Shown here piece after piece: positions 15,538 through 19,095 of a stretch of 19,095 nucleotides of DNA. The position numbers and the translations under genes are program-made. Source of the DNA: an uncultured Collinsella sp. (GTDB lineage: Bacteria; Actinomycetota; Coriobacteriia; Coriobacteriales; Coriobacteriaceae); contig CAUBGU010000023.1 of NCBI GenBank assembly GCA_958435545.1, positions 1 through 19,095 of the forward strand, written 5' to 3'. Every line of letters begins with the position of its first letter. Position 1 is the stretch's first letter. The notes below the pieces were generated by a model that was not told the DNA's origin, did not search any database, and was given only the letters and a program-made list of their open reading frames with translations.

Positions 15538-16971
15538 ATGGCTGTTATTAATGTGCTGCCTTCGGATGGGAAGGTTATTGACGAGGGTCCTGTTGGTTGC
15601 TCTATTGATGTTTGCAATGATGACTTCCGTTTTCTAGATGTTGGCTTGCCACCCGAGATTCTGCGTTTAAAGGACGCGGGGTATCTTTCGCAGGCTATTG
15701 AGGCTTGCGACCGCCTACTTGCCCAAAATCCCGATCCCTCGCTTGCCGCCTGCGTTCGTGCCGAGCGGTATCGCATGCTTGAGACGCCGCTTCATTTTTC
15801 GGTGTCGCGCGATCGAGCTATTGCGATGATTCGCGAGGAGTGGCCTGAGTTTACCGAGGAGCAGTTTAACGATCTGATTGACCGTAAGCGTATTGACTGG
15901 CGCTTTATCGACGGCGAGCTGTTCGTTCTCGACAACTTCCTCGATTCGCTTCGCGTATATCCCAAAGAGGTTCCCGGCATGCGTCCCGATCCTACGGACG
16001 GAATTGCACTGCGCAACGAAATGCTCAAGGAGATGGGGTCGCAAAACGGATTGGCTCGCGTCATTACGCTTAAAGCATCTGTGTCTGTCCCCGGCGCTCT
16101 AGAGGGGGAGACCGTTCGCGCTTGGCTTCCCGTTGCCGCCACCTGCCACCAGCAGTCTCGTGTCGAGATTCTCGACATGACGCCGGAGGGTGCTGTTGCT
16201 CCCGCGAACGCTTCGGCGCGTACCGCCTCGTGGTCTTCTTCGAGTGAACGCTCATTCTCGGTGACCTATCGTTATCACATCGATGCTGCTTATTGTGATG
16301 TCTACGGTGGCACACTTCCGGTTCATCCGCGTATGGACGCGCCTCTGCCCGAGGATATTTCCGAGGACCGTCCGCACATTGCATTCACACCGTATCTGCA
16401 GCAGCTGACGGCCGGTGTTGTTGACGGACTCGAGGATCCGCTCGATCGCGCCCGTGCTATCTATGATTACCTGACGCAGTATATTGACTATCGCTATCAG
16501 CCGCCGTACTTGCTTTTGGGATCTATTGCCGATGACTGTGCGCATTCGCTCCGCGGCGATTGCGGCGTTATGGCGCTCACGTTTATCACCATGTGCCGTA
16601 TCGCGGGCGTGCCTGCCCGTTGGCAGAGCGGCCTGTATGTTGCGCCCGATTCGGTGGGGTCGCACGACTGGGCAGAGTTCTATACGCCGCAGACCGGTTG
16701 GCTCAACGCCGACGTGTCATTTGGATCTTCTGCTCGCAGGATGGGGGAGGAGTGGCGCCGCCGTCACTACTTTGGCAATCTCGACCCGTGGCGTATGGTG
16801 GCCAACAATCGATTCCAGGCAGAGTTTGAGCCCTCTTTCGACGGCATGCGCGAGGACCCTTACGATAACCAGATGGGTGAGGCTTCGGTCGACGGTCGCG
16901 GATGCCGTCAGCGCGAGATGCTCCGCACGGTCGAACTCATCGAAATGCTCGAAGTTCCATTTTCGGACTAA
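15538..16971 (+). CDS. Transglutaminase-like domain protein of unknown role
   Basis: 477-residue protein with a C-terminal transglutaminase/cysteine-protease-like core. The presumed triad is C342 in RGDCGVMA, H376 in GSHDWAEFY and D392 in LNADVSFG, with RIAGVPARWQSG between. Members of this superfamily act as proteases, amidases or cross-linking enzymes. The N-terminal ~300 residues have an alpha-helical region with DAGYLSQAIEACDRLLAQ, resembling a helical-repeat unit, then a beta-rich stretch; no signal peptide or membrane segment is seen, so a cytoplasmic place is likely. The ATG at 15538 is chosen for TTGGAG (15526-15531) and the promoter position. The first ~60 codons are noticeably richer in T-ending codons than neighbouring genes. 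It is monocistronic between the repeat cluster and tRNA-Leu. Confidence 0.8.
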   Translation: MAVINVLPSDGKVIDEGPVGCSIDVCNDDFRFLDVGLPPEILRLKDAGYLSQAIEACDRLLAQNPDPSLAACVRAERYRMLETPLHFSVSRDRAIAMIREEWPEFTEEQFNDLIDRKRIDWRFIDGELFVLDNFLDSLRVYPKEVPGMRPDPTDGIALRNEMLKEMGSQNGLARVITLKASVSVPGALEGETVRAWLPVAATCHQQSRVEILDMTPEGAVAPANASARTASWSSSSERSFSVTYRYHIDAAYCDVYGGTLPVHPRMDAPLPEDISEDRPHIAFTPYLQQLTAGVVDGLEDPLDRARAIYDYLTQYIDYRYQPPYLLLGSIADDCAHSLRGDCGVMALTFITMCRIAGVPARWQSGLYVAPDSVGSHDWAEFYTPQTGWLNADVSFGSSARRMGEEWRRRHYFGNLDPWRMVANNRFQAEFEPSFDGMREDPYDNQMGEASVDGRGCRQREMLRTVELIEMLEVPFSD

Positions 16972-17010
16972 TCGGTAGAAAGCTGTGATAAACTAACTCA
17001 CGCATTGCGT

Positions 17011-17097
17011 GCCCGAGTGGCGGAATTGGCAGACGCAGTGGACTCAAAATCCACCGTTGGCAACAACGTGCGAGTTCGAGTCTCGCCTCGGGCACCA
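17011..17097 (+). tRNA. tRNA-Leu (anticodon CAA), CCA encoded
   Basis: Acceptor arms GCCCGAG (17011-17017) and CTCGGGC (17087-17093) pair perfectly, then A and an encoded CCA (17095-17097). The anticodon stem GTGGA/TCCAC encloses the loop CTCAAAA, giving anticodon CAA at 17045-17047, which reads UUG leucine codons. A long variable arm (CGTTGG..CAACG) and a TTCGAGTC T-loop confirm a class II leucine tRNA. 87 nt in all. Confidence 0.97.
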
Positions 17098-17116
17098 TAC
17101 ATGCAAGTGAGCGTTC

Positions 17117-17140
17117 AAGGGGGGTTGCGGCCCCCTTTTT
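17117..17140 (+). terminator. Terminator of tRNA-Leu
   Basis: AAGGGGG pairs with CCCCCTT around GTTGCGG, followed by a T-run to 17140, 20 bp after the tRNA. Confidence 0.85.
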
Positions 17141-17178
17141 CGTGCCGAACTCGCGTGAGCGCGCGAAGCGTTAAGCAA

Positions 17179-17245
17179 ACAGGCCTGTGGCCTGTCTGTA
17201 GCGGAGCGTGGCGAGGGCGCCACGCGCCCGAAGCCCGGGGCTTCG
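17179..17245. repeat. Cluster of short GC-rich palindromes
   Basis: Three perfect stems in a row between the two tRNA 3' ends: ACAGGCC-TGT-GGCCTGT (17179-17195), GCGTGGCG-AGGG-CGCCACGC (17206-17225), and CGAAGCCC-G-GGGCTTCG (17229-17245). No credible gene is present. It resembles REP-type intergenic sequence. Confidence 0.75.
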
Positions 17246-17259
17246 CGAAGCGAAGGCCC

Positions 17260-17297
17260 TTCGAGTCTCGCCTCGGGCACCATACATGCAAGCGAGC
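17260..17297 (+). pseudogene. tRNA-Leu 3' fragment (T-loop to CCA and flank)
   Basis: Contains the T-loop, 3' acceptor arm CTCGGGC and CCA of the upstream tRNA-Leu but no 5' acceptor, D-arm or anticodon arm; the sequence before 17260 does not continue the tRNA. It is non-functional as a tRNA. Confidence 0.8.
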
Positions 17298-17301
17298 GTT
17301 C

Positions 17302-17323
17302 AAGGGGGTCAAGGCCCCTTTTT
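17302..17323 (+). terminator. Second, duplicated terminator
   Basis: AAGGGG (17302-17307) pairs with CCCCTT (17315-17320), followed by further T to 17323. It is a diverged copy of the tRNA-Leu terminator and would insulate the infC leader from upstream transcription. Confidence 0.75.
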
Positions 17324-17334
17324 CGTGTACGTAA

Positions 17335-17362
17335 TGTGATAACGCGCTGTACGTGTTATTAT
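17335..17362 (+). promoter_or_regulatory. Candidate promoter of infC-rpmI-rplT
   Basis: TATTAT at 17357-17362 is a fair -10 element just after the last upstream terminator; the -35 (TGTGAT, 17335-17340, 16-bp spacer) is poor. Position rather than sequence is the main support. Confidence 0.4.
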
Positions 17363-17390
17363 TCGCAAGGCGTTGTTCCCGCAATGCCCT

Positions 17391-17525
17391 AAAGAGGAAC
17401 CCGAGGGTTCCCACCTTTTGGCGCCAATGAGCAGCTGACTGGTCATACAACTTAGATTTCCTTCCTCAAATCGAGGATGTCTATGTGTACGACCTGGTTG
17501 CTGAGAAGCGCCGGGTTATTTTTTT
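17391..17525 (+). promoter_or_regulatory. Structured leader and attenuator of the infC operon
   Basis: A hairpin, GGAACCC-GA-GGGTTCC (17396-17411), extended by AAAG/CTTT, is followed by TCCTC/GAGGA (17463-17477) and an intrinsic terminator: ACCTGG (17492-17497) with CCGGGT (17511-17516), an inner GCT-GAGA-AGC stem, then T7 (17519-17525). The terminator lies directly before infC, so it must act as an attenuator. AACCCG in the first hairpin (17398-17403) is complementary to CGGGTT in the terminator 3' arm (17512-17517), so a switch is possible. infC operons in Bacillota are controlled by an L20-sensing leader; analogy here is inferred. Confidence 0.65.
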
Positions 17526-17531
17526 ATGAAT

Positions 17532-17547
17532 GGAGGTAGGGAAAATA
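17532..17547 (+). promoter_or_regulatory. infC ribosome binding site and AUA start codon
   Basis: GGAGG at 17532-17536 is 8 nt before the in-frame ATA at 17545. The nearest ATG in frame (17530) overlaps this binding site and is preceded only by the attenuator T-run, so it has no site of its own. A rare start codon is a known feature of infC, which allows IF3 to repress its own translation. Confidence 0.65.
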
Positions 17548-18099
17548 GCTAAGTCTGATGACACCCGCATCAACGACGAGATTACTGCATCTTCGTGCCG
17601 TTTGATTGGCGTCGATGGCTCTCAGCTCGGCCTGTTCGCCATCCGCGATGCCCAGCGCGTCGCCGACGATCAGGGTCTCGACCTGGTCGAGATCGCTCCC
17701 AACGCGGAGCCGCCGGTCTGCAAGGTCATGGACTACGGTAAGTTCAAGTACCAGCAGGCCATGAAGGCCAAGGCTGCTCGTAAGAACCAGTCCAAGGTCG
17801 AGGTCAAGGAAATGAAGTTCCGACCCAAGATCGACGTTGGCGACTACGAGACCAAGAAGGGCCACGTTCTGCGTTTCCTCAAGAAGGGCGCACGCGTTAA
17901 GATCACCATCATGTTCCGCGGCCGTGAGATGGCTCACCCGGAGCAGGGCCTTAACGTTCTCGAGCGCCTCGCCGAGGATCTTAAGCCTTACGCTACGGTC
18001 GAGTCCAAGCCTAAGATGGAAGGCCGTAACATGCTTATGCTGCTCGCCCCGATTAAGGGCGCCTTCGATGAGGATAAAGCGGCAAGCGATACCAAGTAA
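17545..18099 (+). CDS. infC: Translation initiation factor IF-3
   Basis: Binds the 30S subunit, checks start codon and initiator tRNA, and prevents premature 50S joining. The 184-residue product has the usual IF3 layout: N-domain DTRINDEITASSCRLIGVDGSQLG, then VADDQGLDLVEIAPNAEPPVCKVMDYGKF, a lysine-rich linker (KAKAARKNQSKVEVKEMKFRP), and a C-domain including IDVGDYETKKGHVLRFLKKG and FRGREMAHPEQG. Start: ATA at 17545 is proposed because it stands 8 nt after GGAGG; an ATG at 17530 would add five residues but overlaps that site. If the ATA reading is wrong, the CDS is 17530-18099. It is the first gene of the infC-rpmI-rplT operon. Confidence 0.93.
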   Translation: MAKSDDTRINDEITASSCRLIGVDGSQLGLFAIRDAQRVADDQGLDLVEIAPNAEPPVCKVMDYGKFKYQQAMKAKAARKNQSKVEVKEMKFRPKIDVGDYETKKGHVLRFLKKGARVKITIMFRGREMAHPEQGLNVLERLAEDLKPYATVESKPKMEGRNMLMLLAPIKGAFDEDKAASDTK

Positions 18100-18131
18100 C
18101 TAGTGTTCTGTAACCGATTAAGGAGTATTTC

Positions 18132-18323
18132 ATGCCTAAGATGAAGTCCCACAGCGGCACCAAGAAGCGTTTCCGCAAGACTGGTACCGGCAAGCTTATG
18201 CGCGCCAAGGCTTTCAAGAGCCACATCCTGAGCAAGAAGTCCACCAAGCGTAAGCGTGGCTTCCGTCAGGAGACCGAGATCGCCGCTGCCGACCGCAAGG
18301 TCATCAAGTCGCGTCTCGCCTAA
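18132..18323 (+). CDS. rpmI: 50S ribosomal protein L35
   Basis: 63-residue, highly basic L35 with the family start [21 protein letters not shown] and the [13 protein letters not shown] stretch. The ATG follows TAAGGAG by 6-7 nt. It lies between infC and rplT in the conserved translation operon, 32 bp after infC, and is expected to be co-transcribed with both. Confidence 0.97.
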   Translation: MPKMKSHSGTKKRFRKTGTGKLMRAKAFKSHILSKKSTKRKRGFRQETEIAAADRKVIKSRLA

Positions 18324-18369
18324 GTTCGAGTTCCCGTTTTTCGTTTTACCGTCTAGGAGTTGATAGAAC

Positions 18370-18729
18370 ATGGCACGTATTAAGCGCGCTGTTGCCGCCA
18401 AGAAGAAGCGCCGTACCGTTATGCACCGTGCGAAGGGTTACTACGGTGCCGCTTCGCGTACTTACAAGCATGCAAAAGAGCAGGTCCAGCACTCCCTGCA
18501 GTATCAGTATCGTGATCGCCGCAACAAGAAGCGCGAGATTCGTTCTCTCTGGATCACCCGTATCAACGCTGCTGCTCGCCTGAACGACATCTCTTACTCT
18601 CAGTTCATGCACGGCCTGAAGGTTGCCGGCATCGAGCTCGACCGCAAGGTCCTGGCTCAGATGGCTTACGAGGACATCGAGTCCTTCAACGAGCTGGCTA
18701 CCATCGCCAAGAAGGCTCTCGAGGCCTAA
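18370..18729 (+). CDS. rplT: 50S ribosomal protein L20
   Basis: 119-residue L20, binding 23S rRNA early in 50S assembly; in several bacteria it also represses its own operon by binding the leader or an intercistronic mRNA site. Starts MARIKRAVAAKKKRRTVMHRAKGYYG and keeps the LWITRINAAAR and NDISYSQFMHGLKVAGIELDRKVLAQMA segments. The ATG follows TAGGAG. The stop is doubled (TAA TAG), as at livK. A terminator starts 20 bp downstream and ends the operon. Confidence 0.97.
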   Translation: MARIKRAVAAKKKRRTVMHRAKGYYGAASRTYKHAKEQVQHSLQYQYRDRRNKKREIRSLWITRINAAARLNDISYSQFMHGLKVAGIELDRKVLAQMAYEDIESFNELATIAKKALEA

Positions 18730-18750
18730 TAGATTCTCTTGAATCGCTAG

Positions 18751-18786
18751 GGGAGTGTCGCGTTGTGCGCGGCGCTCCCTCTTTTT
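18751..18786 (+). terminator. Terminator of infC-rpmI-rplT
   Basis: GGGAGTGTCGCG (18751-18762) pairs with CGCGGCGCTCCC (18768-18779) over 12 positions, two of them G-U, with loop TTGTG and then TCTTTTT. Confidence 0.92.
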
Positions 18787-18832
18787 ATCTGAAGCGCGGT
18801 TTACATTGCTAAAAGCGCGGGTAGATAAACAC

Positions 18833-19030
18833 TTACAGGTGACCGATCTCTATATATTCCTGAACCAAAGGGTCATCATCTGATACGTGCAGTATTTCTG
18901 CACCAGCCTTTCTATGACTTATATAGGAAGCAATATATTGTGTAGGACTTGTGAAGAGTGGAATTGACGTCCCACAGGGCTTCGCGGTCTGGCAATATAT
19001 CTCCTTGCCGCGCGGCCCGGTGGAACCGGA
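18833..19030 (-). pseudogene. Coding-like C-terminal fragment, no start codon
   Basis: On the minus strand a frame of 65 codons is open from an upstream in-frame stop (complement of 19031-19033) to a TAA (complement of 18833-18835). It contains no ATG or GTG and only a late TTG, so it cannot be a complete gene. The predicted residues look protein-like (IPLFTSPTQYIASYISHRK, then AEILHVSDDDPLVQEYIEIG) and use AT-rich codons such as ATA and AGA unlike neighbours. It may be the tail of a decayed, acquired gene. I do not recognise the family. A chance open frame in AT-richer DNA remains possible. Confidence 0.3.
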
Positions 19031-19044
19031 TCAGCCGCGCAGGC

Positions 19045-19095
19045 GTGCACCTTGAGAACCGGATACTGCGAGGATGGACACACCAGTTGTGTCGC
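19045..19095 (+). other. Possible rRNA operon leader at the window edge
   Basis: The stretch with GCACCTTGAGAACCGGATA (19046-19064) resembles the TTGAGAACC-type motifs found in leaders and spacers of rRNA operons in Gram-positive bacteria. No rRNA gene is inside the window and no clear promoter was found upstream, so this is only a resemblance. The rest of 18787-19095 holds only the minus-strand fragment. Confidence 0.3.

Larger units (their letters stand above)
17075..17323. repeat. Direct repeat of the tRNA-Leu 3' end plus terminator
   Basis: Bases 17075-17123 and 17260-17308 match with one mismatch over 49 positions, beginning at TTCGAG in the T-loop and running through CCA into the terminator stem. 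The copies are 185 bp apart. The second copy has no 5' part of a tRNA in front of it, so it is a remnant and not a functional gene. Confidence 0.92.

Noticed and set aside
17005..17334. Plus-strand open frame of 109 codons running through tRNA-Leu
   Set aside because: It is a read-through of the tRNA, its terminator and palindromes, not a gene.
17044..17450. Minus-strand frames containing WCPRRDS-type residues
   Set aside because: This is the familiar spurious translation of the antisense of a tRNA 3' end; it occurs twice here only because the tRNA end is duplicated.
17526..17552. Eight-codon ORF starting at ATG 17526 and overlapping the infC start
   Set aside because: It has no ribosome binding site, being preceded only by the attenuator T-run; I treat it as chance.
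18964..19001. TTGACG (18964-18969) with TATATC (18996-19001) as a promoter for a downstream rRNA operon
   Set aside because: The spacer is 26 bp, far outside the usual range, and no better -10 lies at 16-18 bp.

Overview
The window looks like a chromosomal segment of a GC-rich, low-complexity-free actinobacterial genome, most likely Collinsella or a close relative in the Coriobacteriia. That placement is inferred from GC-biased third codon positions, strong GGAGG-type ribosome binding sites, the RecJ-helicase fusion and protein character; no 16S sequence is inside the window to confirm it. The right edge resembles the leader of a ribosomal RNA operon, so the window may end where an rrn operon begins.

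Layout. (1) 3-4630, plus strand: a complete branched-chain amino acid ABC importer operon apart from the missing N-terminus of the binding protein: livK (partial), livH, livM, livG, livF. A 13-bp hairpin sits between livK and livH, and a textbook terminator at 4641-4678 closes the operon. It is followed directly by a 69-nt inverted repeat. (2) 4806-6284: cutC and a GalT/HIT-like DUF4931 gene, 3 bp apart. (3) 6315-7313, minus strand: a BASS-family sodium symporter, convergent with DUF4931 and divergent from the next block. (4) 7538-14025: a 21-codon leader ORF overlapping recJ, then a RecJ exonuclease fused to a RecQ-like helicase, the bifunctional (p)ppGpp enzyme Rel, a terminator, and a metallo-beta-lactamase-fold hydrolase. 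(5) 14220-15086: class II fructose-bisphosphate aldolase with its own promoter, followed by a 93-nt palindrome and three tandem ~97-bp repeats. (6) 15538-16971: a transglutaminase-like protein of unknown role. (7) 17011-17097: tRNA-Leu(CAA), followed by a second copy of its 3' end plus terminator 185 bp downstream, with a palindrome-rich filler between. (8) 17331-18786: infC-rpmI-rplT translation operon with a structured leader, an intrinsic terminator (attenuator) just before infC, and what appears to be an AUA start codon for infC. (9) 18787-19095: AT-richer DNA with a minus-strand coding-like fragment and an rRNA-leader-like end.

Most genes are housekeeping. The points worth a second look are in the non-coding DNA and gene architecture: the infC leader and start codon, the tRNA-Leu 3' duplication, the post-aldolase repeat cluster, the RecJ-RecQ fusion with its overlapping leader ORF, and the inverted repeat after livF. 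I found no CRISPR array, transposase, phage gene, toxin-antitoxin pair or recognisable defence system.
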